Assembly: GCA_030386875.1 (NCBI GenBank)
Contig: CM059563.1
Span: 35,192,139 to 35,256,138, forward strand
Reading direction: 5' to 3'
Length of the DNA stretch: 64,000 bases
Source: Morinoia aosen
Taxonomy: Eukaryota > Arthropoda > Malacostraca > Amphipoda > Talitridae
Position numbers and translations under genes: made by a program. Of the stretch, positions 32,701 through 45,712 are shown in pieces. The notes below the pieces were generated by a model. It was given only the letters and a program-made list of their open reading frames with translations. It did not search any database and was not told the origin of the DNA. Position 1 is the first letter of the stretch; every line of letters starts with the position of its first letter.

Positions 32701-35311
32701 GTGATGGGAGAAATGAAACGGTGGGAGTGGAACTTCAGGAAGGGTAATTGGAAGGAATACCGGAATGACTCTGCATGGAGAGAAGTACATCTGCAGGAAC
32801 TGCCAAAAAATCTTGAAGCAGCAGTCGAAGAACTTTACATGAGATTCAGGTCCACGGCAGATGAATGGATTCACCAATACAAGACGCGTCGACACTATGC
32901 AAAGCCTAGGTGGACCACTGAGTGCAGGAGAGTGTGGCGAGAGCGCGAGAAGTGTTACAGGGACTACAAGCGGACGAATGCGCTAGAAGACAAACTGAAA
33001 TGGAAAGGGCGAGAGGGAAGCAGAATAGCTGGCGCGAGTATGTGTCACCGCTCAACGCAACCACACCGAGCAGTCATATTTGGGAGAAGGTGAACAGAAT
33101 CCGTGGCAAAGCCAAGAGACAAATAAAAATATTGAAAGAAGAAAACGAACTTTTTCTACAGTATCAACCATCGCGGAGAAATTAGTACAAACCTTCGCCC
33201 TCACTTCCAGCGATGAGAACTATTTTAACGAGTTCCGTCAGTACAAGCAACAGAGTGAACAGATATCAGTGGACCCGACAAGCAACAATGACGAACCTTA
33301 CAAAAGCCCCATCACTTTCGGAAAACTTTTGTCAGCAATTAAGAGTAACAGAAATGCAGCCCCAGGATCGGATGCTATTGGTAACTTCTTTATGATTTAA
33401 AATCTGCCACACAACGCACATCAATACCTGCTGAATATTTACAATAAAATATGGATAGATGAATACATTTACCAGCCATGGTGCCTATTTCTAAGCCTGG
33501 CAAAGACCACACAGATCCCAAGAATTGCAGGCCCATCTCGCTGTCGAGTTGTATATGCAAGACGTATGAGAAAATGATAAACCGAAGATTAATAGAATAT
33601 CTTGAAATCAACAAACTATTTGCAGACACACAGTGTGGCTTCAGAAAGCACCGTGCTACAAATCGACCTTCTTATTAAATTTGACACCTACATCCGACAA
33701 TCGCTTGCCGCAGAGAAATATGTAATGGCAGTCTTCTTTGACCTACGAGTACAAAAAGCTTAGCACATGACGTGGCGTCATGGTATTATGGTGGATTTGG
33801 CGGCTGCTGGCTTGAAAGGAAGGTTGCCGAACTTCATTAAGGAATTTCTAAGAAATCGCTCATTCCAAGTAAGAGTGGAGCACCGACTGTCTTTTCCTAA
33901 AGAAATGGCTAACGGTACACCATAGGGCAGTACGGTGAGTATCACGCTCTTTCCTTTGAAAATCAATTCGTTGGCAAAAAGAAATTCCTGAGGAGGTGTT
34001 TGCTTCATTATTTGTGTACGACCTACTCATCGCCTTTGCTGATCACACTGCATATAGGGTTCAAGAAACACTGCAAGCAACAATCAATGGAGTTACTCGA
34101 TGGGCCAAACATAGCGGCTTCAGATTCTCAACCTCCAAAACAACAGCCATGCAATTCTATAAAGGAAACGAACCAGTAATTCTACCAACGCTGAAACTGG
34201 AAAACCACATTGTACAGAACGTTGAAAACTCAAAATTTGTGGGACAGGAATGGAACAGAAAACTTAATTGAACCCTACATATCGAAAAAACAAAAGCTAA
34301 ATGTAAAAATGATCTAAATTTAATGAAATCTGTATCCTCCTATACATGGGGAGCAGATCATGAAATCCTCATGAAACTATACAAATCTTTAATCCGCCCA
34401 AAGATTGATTATGGTTGCGTAGTTTACGGATCAGCCAGCGCAACAGCATTCATAGGGCTGGATGTCATCGCGAATGAGGCCATACGCATCAGCACTGGGG
34501 CCTTCATAACTTCGCCTGTACAAAATTTGAACATCCTCACCAATGAACCTAAGCTAAAATTCAGAAGAAAAGAACAGTTTCTTCGGTACTACTTCAAACT
34601 CAAATGCCACTTCCTCAACACTGCCTACCGGTGTGTTCACAACTCAAACTTGGAATTGTTCTTTAGCCGGCGTGAGCGCTCATCGAAATCTGTTGTCATA
34701 AAACTCCGCCGAGTCATAAACCAGTACAATATTCCAACACACCCAGTCCAGCCATACTTCACTCTTGGAACGTATTCATGGGTTCAGAAGCGGCCTACCA
34801 TCGTGGAAAATACAGTGAAGTTGAGAAAGGATGAGATAACTCCGGCACTCGTGAGACACGTGAATGAGGATACTGTGAGTAAATCCGGTAACTACAAGTT
34901 CATCTTCACGGACAGCTCGAAGTCTCAGACGAGGTTAGGTGCAGCGGCGGTGATGGGTAACATCATAAAAAGGATCTCGCTACCGATGGTCGCCAGGGCA
35001 TAACAGCAGAACTTCATGCAATAAAACTGGCAGTCAGTATAATAAACGAAACACAATTTGAAAACTATGAGTCTTTGGCGGTTCTTTGAGCTGTATATAG
35101 GCTATCGACTATAATACTGATAACAACCAACTTCTTTATAGAATTTCATTGGTTATGCATCGAATCATCTTGGAAGCACATCACCATCTGCTGAGTGCCC
35201 GCCCACGTGGGGATCAGCAGGAATGAGTAGCTGACAGAGCAGCAAAAGAAGCAGCAGTGAAACCATCAGAATTTGCCCTCATTCCATACAAAGATTGGTT
35301 CCTGTTGATAA

Positions 35312-36085
35312 GAGTAGTAGTAACATGGCTTTGCTAGCGCTTCAGTTACTTAACTATATCGCACCGAAGGTCATATAATTTAATAAGTATCAGACTTTTC
35401 CAATTGACCACATGAGACGAACACCAATATTATTTGAACATCAAAATTATATGAACACCAAGATTATAATTATAACTCAAATTATAATTGTCTCCCGATT
35501 AAAATTTTGTACATACTACAGTACATTCGATCGCACTGGGCAGCCAAACCCCATAAGGGGTTTCAGCTGCTCACCCATTTATGGCCGGACGCCTTACCCA
35601 CGCTGAAACCCCCGAGGAACCAACACAGCGCGCCCTGCCATATTGCAGTTTCCTCATCTACAATCTTCCAAGACGGTATCCCGCCTGGCTATAGTGCGTT
35701 ACTGCGCTGCTTCCTGTTAAATTTCAGAGTATAGCTTGCACCTCTCCAGGAGCGGCTGCAACGCTGTTGCGTCAAAGCCCGGGCGTTCGTCTACCCTGAG
35801 TATTCCAACTAACACATCCTTCGTGCAGCCATGAAGATTTGGAGAATTAAACTAAATAACAAATATTGCAGGACTCACCAAGAACTGTACGACAAGAAAA
35901 GAATTTAAACAAATAAATCTTTTCGAAGTTCTTAATTTACAGACACTATAATTTGTTCACAAGAGATGAGTCACAGAGATAACTAATAAGTCGCTAATGA
36001 TTAAAACTCCCACGAGTCGGTTCTCCCAACATTTTACATAACACAAAATCAGAGTCAGTGCTCTTATTTTGACGGAATCCCGTTA
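35312..36085 (-). mobile_element. 5'-truncated 3' end of a K/E-family LINE inserted in LINE C
   Basis: The minus-strand copy ends in (TAC)n at about 35313-35322 and carries the family 3' UTR: CCATGTTACTACTAC tail, AACTGAAGCGCTAGC motif, and the GTTTCAGCGTGGGTAAGGCG fold at 35535-35640. It matches the 3' UTR of E at 36426-36775 over about 330 bp. The right 445 bp (35640-36085) are unassigned. LINE C coding resumes right after it, so the insertion is about 774 bp. Confidence 0.7.
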
Positions 36086-36340
36086 TTATGATGGAGGACG
36101 TACGAAATATGGAATGAGGAGTGGCAGCTAGATCGAAGCGTTTTAAGAGAGATGAAGAGCAGTCCTGGAAGGTGGAAAGTGAGACGGCAGAAGTTGAACC
36201 GCCAAGAAGAGGTCATAATTAATAGACTTCGATTGCAACATACCGCCTTCACCCATAACTATCTGTTGAACCCAGAAGCCCTGGGCCAGAGACCCATATG
36301 CGGATGGTGCGGAGATGCGGTGCTAACGAAAGAACATATA

Positions 36341-36958
36341 TTATCATTATTGTTTGTGACCGCTTTTCCACCGGGGTCACCAGCTAATAGCAAATGTGGA
36401 CCCCTTCGCTTTCGCAAAGCAATTAGTAGTAGTAGTAGTAATAACATGGGTTTGCTAGCGCTTCAGTTACTCAAACTATATAGCACCGACGGTCACATTA
36501 TTTAATGAGTATCGGACTCTTTGAAATTACCACACAAGATGCATATCACTATTATTTGAAATATCAAAACTATATGAGCCTCATGACTATAACTACAACT
36601 CAAGATTACAAGTGTCTCCCAATTAAAAGTTGTACACAACACAGTACATTCGAACGCACTGGGCAGCCAAGCCCCGTAGGGGGTTTCAGCTGCCCACCCA
36701 TTTATGGCCGGACGCCTTATCCGCGCTGAAACCCCCCGAGGTACCAACGGAGCGCGCCCGGCCATATTACTGTATTATATTTTATTACCATATTTCGAGC
36801 GCCTTACCCATGCTGAAACCTTTACCGGGCTGACAACGCAGTGCGCTCGGTCACACTATTTCTGCTTTAAATGAGGCAGATGCATTGAGCTTATCACAGT
36901 CAGCAATTGAGTACACAGAGGCGCGGCTAAAGTCTCGAGGGCTCGTATTGCCTTGTGC
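36341..36958 (-). repeat. 3' UTR of LINE K/E with duplicated fold, TAC tail and extra 85 bp
   Basis: Minus strand: after the ORF2 stop, a partial fold (GTTTCAGCATGGGTAAGGCG at about 36810) is followed by the complete one (36660-36770), so the fold is duplicated. The GCTATATAGTTTGAG..AACTGAAGCGC terminal element (about 36462-36490) parallels the hairpin of LINE A. Then comes (TAC)n at 36425-36440. The last 85 bp to 36341 are not shared with the 35312 copy. Confidence 0.7.
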
Positions 36959-39900
36959 TCATATAGAGTTCTGGAGTCCTATGCTGCATAGGAATGCCAG
37001 TATCTCCGTCAGGGGGCCACCATCACACAGCAGGTGCTGGATGATTGTTCGGGTGTTGGGATATCTGAAGACTTTGATATGGGTAGCTCTGGCTTCAGCG
37101 AGGTTATGGCAGTCGACGAGAATATGTAGTACAGTCAGAGTAGCTCCATCACACAGTGGGCAGCCCGGAGGTGCCTCTTCAACGTCCGGGTTCATGAGGT
37201 AGTAATGGGTGATCCACATGGGCCAGTTCTCATCCTGTTGATGATCACCTCATATTTGCGCTTCAATTTCAGTTTTTTCCATAGTCCTGGAGTCGGTCGG
37301 ATGCTACAGAGGATGCCTCTGCCTCGCCGCCAAGCTTCACTCCATATTTCGTTTATTTTTTGCATCTATGATCGGGTTCCAGTCTGAATAGCAGATGGGT
37401 AGGAATTCGGGGGCGGATAAGGCTGCTGCCCTCGCTGCACGGTCGGCTTGTTCATTGTGAGCAATGCCTACATGAGACGGTACCCAACAGAAGGATACGT
37501 TTTTGTTATTTTGATGAAAGTCATGTAATCTGTGCTGCAGTCTTCTCGACATTGGGTGTCTGGTGCGATTGTCACTAATGCTGAGCAGAGAGCTCAGTGA
37601 GTCGGTCAAAATGGTGTAGTCATTTTGAGTAGGTTGTTCTTGAATGGTATTCAGTGCCAGATGTATGGCCTGGAGCTCCGCACTGAAGACGGAGGCGATG
37701 GATGAGAGCGCGACCCTGCTAATTACATCTCCGCACACTGCAGCGGCACCAACTCCATGGTCGCTCTTCGAGCTATCGGTGGAGATGAAGGTGTTGTTTG
37801 AGTAATTCTCGTGGACCATTCTGTTAAATTCCTGCTGGTATACGATTGGCGGGGTTGACTCTTTTTCTATGTTCTTTAAGTTTTAGGTTGATGTCGACAA
37901 GGGATGTTTTCCAAGTAGGCGTTGTGATGTTGAGCAATCGATAAGAAAAGTCATTCATTACAAACCTCCTCTCGATTGCCAGTTTGTCTATCAACATGTT
38001 AGTTCTTATAGCAAACGTTGGTATAATATGCTTGTTGTTGAACAGGCGCTTATACGTGGGTGGGATGACCATCTTATAGGCAGGGTTGTTGAGCTGACTT
38101 TTGATCTTGTAATAATATTTAAGGGATAGGCTTTGTCTCCGGAGTTGAAGAGGCTTTTTGTTCGCTATAATTTGTAGGGATGGTATCGGCGTTGATTTAA
38201 ATACTCCAGTGGCAATTCTGAGGCATTCGTTGGCTATGGTGTCGATGTCCTTGAGGGTGGTGTTGCAGGCAGAATCATACACAATGCATCCATAATCTAT
38301 TTTTGACCTGATAAATATCTTGTACAAGAGCATCATAATGTGATGATCAGCGCCCCATTCGTGTGGGGAGACGGACCTTAGGATATTGATCATCTTTTTG
38401 CAGCTGTCCTTCATTTTAGTTATGTGGGGTTTCCAAGTTAATTTCTTGTCCCATCATAGGCCCAAGAATTTGCATTCGTTCGCGTACTCAATGTTTTGTC
38501 CATTCATGTTCAGTAACGGGTCTGGGAATAGGCCAGGCAGGAGGTTAAAATGCAGAGCCTTAGTTTTTCCAGGGGAGAAACAAAAGCCATTGTTGTTGGT
38601 CCACGTGGTGACTTTGTCGATGCAGCTCTGCAGTTGGGTTTGAATGATGTTCAAATCCCTGTGGCGGTAGACAATCTGCAAGTCGTCCACAAACAGCGAG
38701 GCGTGAAATCTAGGGTCCTGAGGTAGTGCGTGGGTTATTTGATTTATTTTTATTGCGAATAGTCACTGATAAAAAGGCTTCTTGGGGAACTCCTTCCTCT
38801 TGTTGATGTGGGTTAGAGAGGCAGTGGTTGATCAAGACATGGAATGAACGGTTACTTAAAAATTGCTTGATATACAATGGGAGTTTACCTCGTAGACTCA
38901 TTGAGTGTAGGTCTTTCATTATGCCATATTTCCAGGTAGTGTCGTAAGCTTTTTTGAGATCGAAGAACACGCTAACACAGTGCTCGTCTCGTACAAATGC
39001 TTGGCGTACAAATGATTCTAGTCTGACGAGGTGATCTAGGGTTGATCTGCTTCGACGGCCGCCGCACTGGATGATGGTGAGGAAGCCGCGCATTTCAGAG
39101 AACTCGTAGAGGCGATTGTTTATCATTCGCTCCATGGTCTTGCATAGACAGCTGGTCAGAGCGATTGGGCGATAGTTCTCAGGTAGTGCAGGTGATTTGT
39201 TTGGTTTCGGTAAAGGGATGACTATCGCTGTGCGCCGCTCATCGGGGAAGAAACTGTCGTTCCAGAATCTATTGAATAGGTTTACAAGGTGCTGTTTGGC
39301 AGTTTCCGGCATATCTTTAATCATCAAATAGTTCACTTGGCTAGGACCAGGGGCTGAGTGTTTGACGTTAGATAAAGCAGAGTTTAGTTCTTGCAGTGTG
39401 AAGGTATCATTATAATCTTCGCTGTAGTCCGAGGAGAAGTTTAGCTGCCGTTGCTCAAATACTTCTTTTATTGTTTGGAAGTGGGCTGAATAGTTGGTGG
39501 AGCTGGAAACTTCGCTGAATACTGACGCTAGTTTTTTTGCTATTTCTGGGATTGATGTATACGAATGGTCGTTTTCTTTTAGAATATGAACGCTTCTTTG
39601 TTGACGGCCTTTGATTTTTCGGATGGTTTCATAAATTTTGGACATGGGTGTGTTCTTATTGAGGGTGTTGGCCAGCTTAATCCAGGCATTCCTCTTTTCT
39701 TCCTTTGGTGCTTTGCGGTGGGTTGTTCTAGCTTTCTAGCTTGCTTCCACATGATGCAACTCCGTGCTGTTTTGTTCCTTCTGTATTTCTGATAGAGTTT
39801 TTCCCTATTTCTTCAAGTTTCCTTCAGCGAGTCTGTCCAGTATGGCTTTGGGTAGAATTTGCTAAATGTAATTTGTGGTACACATTCCTGAGTAATATTG

Positions 39901-40468
39901 ACGATAGTTTCATAAAATTGTCGCAAGGCTTCACTGCAAGTTTCATCTCTGATTGGCTGTAAGCTGTTCCACCAAGGATGATTTTGATAGATTTCCCAAT
40001 TCACCTCTTTCACGTTCCGCACCACCCTCCCCTCTTCATATTGATGGTTATCCATGAAGGTGATACTGATGGGACAGTGGTCGCTGTCGTTTGGGGAGCT
40101 GGCGACAGACCACTGGAGGTCAGATGCGAGCCTTGGAGAGCAAATGGTCAGGTCTATTGAAGATTCGGTGTTATATGATATTCTCGTCGGGTCTCCTGAG
40201 TTGATAATGTTTAGGTTTAGTTCAGTTACAACGTCCTCGATGACGTTTCCTCTAGCATTTGAATCTCCAGATCCCCACCCTGTGCTGTGGCCGTTAAAAT
40301 CGCCCATGATGAGTACCGGAGGAGACAGTTGGTTGATGATGTCCCGGAGTCCTTCTTTACTTAGTGTGTGGGCCCTTGAAGAATAAATAGAAGCTACTGT
40401 GATGGTTCGGCTTGCATGGATGACAGCAGCTATAGCCTGCATTGGCGTGTTAAGGTAGATTTCTTGAA
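36959..40468 (-). pseudogene. LINE K/E ORF2, remainder: endonuclease, RT, RNase H, Cys/His tail
   Basis: Minus-strand, from right to left: endonuclease with ITVASIYSS, LIMGDFNGHSTGWG and DSDHCPISI (40440-40050); linker and RT entry (39645 on: IYETIRKIKG, APGPSQVNYLMIKDMP, PKPNKSPALPENYRPIAL); RT with VFFDLKKAYDTTW (about 38960), GVPQEA where GTPQGS is usual (38790), and FVDD (38690-38700, other frame); thumb (38414-37824); RNase H with STDSSKS, SAELQAI, LTDSLSS and ADRAAR (37819-37400), all four acidic positions kept; then a CPLC..H..C tail (37165-37105). Frameshifts near 39800, 38710, 38430 and 37820 disable it. Confidence 0.87.
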
Positions 40469-40624
40469 TTATTATATTCCTGGTTTTACCACCGCAGCCG
40501 CACAAGTGTTGATCTCAGCAGTGATTCTCAGTTATACTGGTTTGTTGCGTTAAATTTTCTTGTCGTTTCCGTATCAGGGCGAGTTGGTTCTGTAGTAGTT
40601 AATCCACTGCGTAGGCAAGTTTCA

Positions 40625-43600
40625 CTTTCAAATGTAGTTGTAGAAGTTTATTTGTCTGATAAAGTTGTACAACGGTCCCCCAAACCTCACCTGGTCGCCA
40701 TCTCCAAGGTAACCCTCCAAGGTGTCCGGGGCACGTCCACCAAACCAAAGGTTCCGCGCAGCATCAAGAAACCGACACTCGACAAGTATGTGGTGCACTG
40801 TCAGTGGAGCCTCACAAGCCCCGCACGTCGATGCCATGCCTCCCTCCATCAAATGTCCATGAGTGGCGTGCGTGTGGCCAATGCGTAGTCGGCATAGTTT
40901 CACTTCCCAAGGGCGGTTTTGCTGGTAGCTGGTAGCGAAGGGCACAATTGATTCTTTTAATGATCGCAGTTTGTTGTCTGCTTGGGCTGCCCACTCCTCT
41001 GCCCACCTTCGATTCACCTTACTTGCTGTTTTGTAGTCAGTTGAGGGAATTGGCTTTCGTACGATGGTTTACCGGGGGGTTGCCAGAACGGCGGTATCCG
41101 CCCGCTCGTTGCCCCTCACACCAACGTGACTAGGTACCCAGCAGAGCGCAATCCGTTTCCCACTTTGCTGTATCGCCAGTTGGATTGCAAGACTGAGAGG
41201 GTGTCGAGGTTTGTATTGTGCAATCCCCATTAGCGCACTACGACAGTCAGACACAATGGTCACAGATCCCGTGGAAGCAAAGCGGCAGGCTTGGACAGCA
41301 GTCAGGATAGCATACAGTTCAGCTGTGTAGCTGGATGCTACTCGTTAGATCCTTTCAGATGTTTCATTATCCCCCCGTACTACAGCAAATCCAGTACCGG
41401 ATTCATTACGAGCACCGTCCGTGTAATATATTGTTGACGCGCTGTGGGATGCCAAGTGGTCCAAGAACACCGATCGAGCTGCCACTGGCCCCACCTGCAA
41501 TTTCCTCACATTGTACATCTCCCTGCACAATCTTTGAGCACCTGCTTGCCAGGGTGGGAAGACGTATGGCATTTCCACCAGCACATTGTCGAAGCGTACA
41601 TCGTAGTATTCCAGCAGATTCGTGGCTCCCACGTAAAATGGTCGGGGTGTCGTCGATTCTGGAGCGTAGGTATAAGGCGGGATATTTCTAAGTTCTTGAA
41701 GTGTGTATGTATTGGGGTTTATTTGCAGGCGGAGATAGTAGTTCATAATTTTTAATGCACGATATTGCTCTACTGTCTTGTGTATATCATGGATCCTAGC
41801 CGTTAGCGTTGCCGAGAGGAAAATCTAAAATGCGGGAAAGACAGCCTCTCATATTACACGGGTCGTAAAGGACAGCCGGCTTTCGTGCTAAGGTTTGGGA
41901 AAGATATGAACGGGACGTTCTCAGAAAAGAAATCCTCCCCATATTAAATTCGATAATTGGATGCGCTGGCCCATGCAGCCGCAGCGCTGTAAAACTGGGG
42001 AACATTATGCCGACAGCGCAGAGCGCTGAGGCTAGAGTCGCCGTCAGGCGAACCTTTATTTAATTAGCCGTAACGGGAGGCGGTGGGGACCATGAGACCG
42101 ACCCCTCTCCACCAGCCGTACCCCCGGTTGTGTGGGGGAAGGGGGGGGGGGCTCAGGACCTTGCCCGCCCCTCGTTACCCTGCTCGTGTGGCGACCACCC
42201 TCCCCTTCGGGAGGGGGGGGGCTGCCCAAGCGGGGCTGAGTGGGACGAGTAGACGTCACTTGGTGCGGAGTCGGAGCCGGGAACGGACATAAACCGGGTA
42301 GTCAGGGTTGAGTGGTGAGACGATCAAGCTGGCTTTTATTATACTTGAAAATTTCAGTCGCCGGTCGTTTGAGTGAGCAGTGAAGGGCTCCAGACGGGAG
42401 GGATCAGAGACTAGTAAAGTGACGTTAAATAAAACGCGTCGAGCGGTGTTCTGATAGTGGAGGCTTCCCTTATTGCAGTTTCAGAACTTGAGATCGGCGG
42501 TTCCAGTAGTTGTGTTTTCAGTACTTGTGGTTTTTGTTGGAACGTATGAGAGACGTTCATTTTGGATCGGGTTATCCTTGGATCGTTTGTTGAGCGTATG
42601 TGAAACGTTCATTTTGGATTGAGGTCGGGTTCATGTTGGACTGTCTGCTACACAGTCTGTGATATTGTTGAATCGTGAAATTCAGGCGATCGCCAATAGT
42701 GTGGGCGGAAGACGTGTTCCCGTTAGCGTAATTGTTGGAACGTGGCTGGTTGTAAAGTCTTCGTGAAGTAACCGCGGGTAAGGTCAAATACCGCATTAAA
42801 TCTTGGTGTCCATCTAAACTCATGAGCGCATTCAAATGGCCAGCCTTTCCCAATAAATTTCTTAAATCGTCAGGAGTCGTCCTTTTCCTCTCTCTCATCT
42901 CTCGTGAACTAGCACAAGAAACACGTGCCGTGGCCCTCAGCCAATGCTACCCGAGAAAATACGCACGATTGTTCAAAACTCTAATTTTTAGTCGAGGCTA
43001 TATATACCTCGTGGTGGCAGCACTCCGTGCTACCCTTCTTAACTTTTAACGTAACGTCATGCCGAATGAGTCTGTCAGAAAAGAAATAGAAATAACGTAC
43101 TCATAAATATAGAGAGGGGAAGACATTAAACCCCGAGTTCATTCACTTGGTCCCGGTCTCGCTGTGTAGTGAATCTATGGGCGAGCTTCGAAAGGCGCCA
43201 GTTGCTCTTCTCAAAGCTGCATTTTGGATCGGTTGTATAGTCGCCAGTAGCGAAGGGCAGGCGGACCCATAGGCTTCGCATTCATAATCAATTTTAGGTT
43301 TGATTAGGGCTATGTAGAGACGTAGTAATAGTTTTTTGTCGGATCCGTACGACGAGTGGGCGAGGAACTTCAGGAGGTTCAGCCCTTTAATGCATGACGT
43401 CATGCATGGCGTCATGACGTCATGAATGTGACATGAATGTGGGGTCGCCATGTTAGGCTCTCATCTATAGTTAACCCGAGGTATTTGTATGTCTGCACCT
43501 GGTTGATGTTTTCCCCGTGTAGGACCAGTTGCGGTGCGATTTTGGTACACCCACGTACTCGGCCGATATGCATGCTGTTTGTCTTGGTAGTAGAAAAACG

Positions 43601-45712
43601 AAATCCAGTTCGGTCAGTCCAGCGCTCCAGTCGGTTTATTGCGATTTGGAGTTGTCTTTCCAGCGTGTCCGTTCGGTGTCCTGCTATATATACGGCAAAA
43701 TCATCCACTTATAGGGAGCTTTTTACATAGAGAGGTAAGTCTTCTTCAATATCGTTGATCGCAATCAGGAAGCAGGTGCAGCTTAGCACACTGCCCTGGG
43801 GCACTCCTTCTTGTAAATATTTTGTGTCGGAGAAGGAATTCCCTACACGTACCTTTATCTTGCGATCGGTGAGAAAATTATTGACAAAGTGCAGTAGGTG
43901 TCCTCTGAGTCGTCCAGTGTGGAGCTTTTTAATTATATTATATCGCCATGCAGTATCATACGCCCTAGCCAAGTCGAAGAAGATGACCAGGAAGTGCTGC
44001 TTCTGACCCATTGCCGTACGGATAGCGGTTTCTAGGCACACGACGTTGTCGGTCGTACTACGGAATGATCTGAAGCCGCACTGCACGTTTGTAATTCTAT
44101 TATTTGCTTCTAAGAAGAACATGAGCCGTGAGTTGATTATTCTTTCCAATAGTTTGCTCAAGCAGCTTGTGAGGGCAATCGGTCTGTAATTTCCCACGCA
44201 CTGCGGGTCTTTTCCTGGTTTGGGGATGGGGATTATTATTGCAGTTTTTCACTGGTCCGGGAATACATCGTGTAAAAAGATATAGTTGAATAGGTGTAAT
44301 AGGAGCTGGTGGAAAGATTCATGCGCGCGTTTTACCATTGCATAGGTGATGGTATCAGGTCCCGGGGCTTTTTCTTTACTTTTTGATAGGGCTCCGTGTA
44401 GTTCTTCTATATTAAGTGGAACATTGTAAATATCGTTGTTGTTTCCAAAGCGTAGCACCTGGCTCTCCATTCTTTGCTTATGGGTTGAGAAGTTAGCGCT
44501 GACGTTGGAGATGTTGCTTGTCCTGGCTATGTGGATTCCGATTAGGTTTGCAACTGTAGTCGGATTGCTGTGGAGGCGTTGGTCGTTGTCCACTATTACT
44601 GGCGTTGGGGAGTGAGTGAACTTACTCGATAGTTTCTTCACTCTTTTCCAGACAGAGGTCATGCTCGTCCGGGATGTGATGCTGTTGAGGTATGTTTCCC
44701 ATGACTTGGAACGTTTCTGTTGAAATGTTTTCCTACAAATGGCTCTCGCTCGGTTGTAACGTATTTTGTTGGCGATGCTGTCGCATCCGCGCAAGGCTCT
44801 TCCTGCTCTTCTTCTCTCACGCTTTACGTCGTCGCATTCTTCATCCCACCACGGGACTGGTGGTCTCTGAAGCGTTCCGCTGGTGAGAGGTATGGCGGCA
44901 TTGGCGGCTGATAGGAGAATGTTGCACACGTTGTCCATGAATATCTCTGTATTTTCACTTGTGTACAACTCAGGGTTCTCGACGGCAGTTTGGGTCTAGT
45001 ACATGGGCCAGTTTGCTTTTGCAGTATTAAACCGGGGGATGCGCTCGTGGTTTGTGGTTGGTTGGATGAGTTCTAATTGAATTGGATAGTGATCACTGTC
45101 GTGCAGATCATCGTGAACAGAGTATCTAAAGTCGAGCTGGCAGTTTGACGAGCAAATCATCAGGTCTATTGCAGAGGTAGTGGATGTTTGGTGATGGAAG
45201 TGGGTGTGCTGGCCTGAGTTGAGGAGTGCGACGTCGTGCGTTAGCAGTAGGCGCTCCACCAATCGTCCTCGGGCGTTTGTAGTATGGTCTCCCCACAGCG
45301 TACTTCGTGCATTAAAATCTCCCATGATTATGAACGGTTCAGGCAGCTGTAGTATTAGCGAGTTCAGGTCTTCATAGGTGACATCCAGGTGGGGTAGGTA
45401 GAGGGAGCATAGAGTGTAGCTTTTGTTGAGGTGAATCCGGGCAGCAACTGCCTGCAAGTTTGTGTTCAGTCTCAATATTTTGTATGGGACTGAATAATGG
45501 ACGAGGATTGCAGCACTTCGATCATGGTTGTCGGCACGAGTAACATTGGATATGATTATTTTATAATGCGAGGGGGGATGGGCTTGTTGATTTCGTAACA
45601 TTGTTTCTTGTAGACACATACAAATTGGTGTTTGATGATGAGAGATTTTTTTGATTTCATTGAATTTGGTTAGGTAGGATTGTAGATTCCATTGAATGAA
45701 TGTCTTCAGCAT
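40625..45712 (-). pseudogene. ORF2 of LINE D: endonuclease - RT - RNase H
   Basis: Begins at ATG 45712. Endonuclease: FIQWNLQSY, LQETM, MGDFNARSTLWG, DSDHYPIQL (to about 45020). In-frame stops lie at 44998-44996 (TAG), 44251-44249 (TGA where relatives have Trp) and 43711-43709 (TAA exactly where the aromatic residue of the x-VDD catalytic motif should be). RT motifs: GNYRPIALTSCLSK, FFDLARAYDTAW, GVPQGSVLS. A frameshift near 43430 lies in a TGACGTCA-rich insertion. The thumb runs to 43147, then a 1.33-kb insert; coding resumes at about 41816. RNase H shows YYTDGARNESGTGF, SDCRSAL and ERADTA (41465-41080), with stops at about 41343 and 41070. The tail has CGAC..HH..C (40760-40720). Confidence 0.86.
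41817..43146. other. 1.33-kb unidentified insertion in LINE D ORF2
   Basis: LINE D coding stops after SETGTK (43147) and resumes at ATLTARIHDI (41816). The inserted sequence is GC-rich at 42060-42300 (with two long G runs on plus, near 42140 and 42215), with short ORFs of no recognisable family. Its ends show no obvious inverted repeats, tail or target duplication, so I cannot classify it. Confidence 0.6.

Larger units (their letters stand above)
31909..36340 (+). pseudogene. ORF2 of LINE C, main part: endonuclease, RT, RNase H
   Basis: Starts at ATG 31909 with LLWNLQGM and DLINIIDSYKPA, then a stop at 32030. The endonuclease keeps VVMGDFNAHHTDWGNKTTD (about 32281-32335) and SSDHY (32500) but is interrupted by a patch at 32537-32700. 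RT fragments in several frames run from 33080 to 34740; FVDD is changed to FVYD at about 34011, and the Asp box reads FFDLRVQKA followed by a stop. The thumb (34323-34740) is open. RNase H has IFTDSSKSQTRLGAAAV (34903 on), degenerates after 35000, breaks at 35312 and resumes at 36086 with RRTYEIWNEEWQ and CGWC (36300). It ends at KEHI (36340). The remainder lies at 52734-52893. Confidence 0.85.

Noticed and set aside
42056..42292. Short Arg/Pro-rich frames in the GC-rich part of the insert in LINE D
   Set aside because: Composition artefact of G runs; no homology recognised and both strands are equally open.
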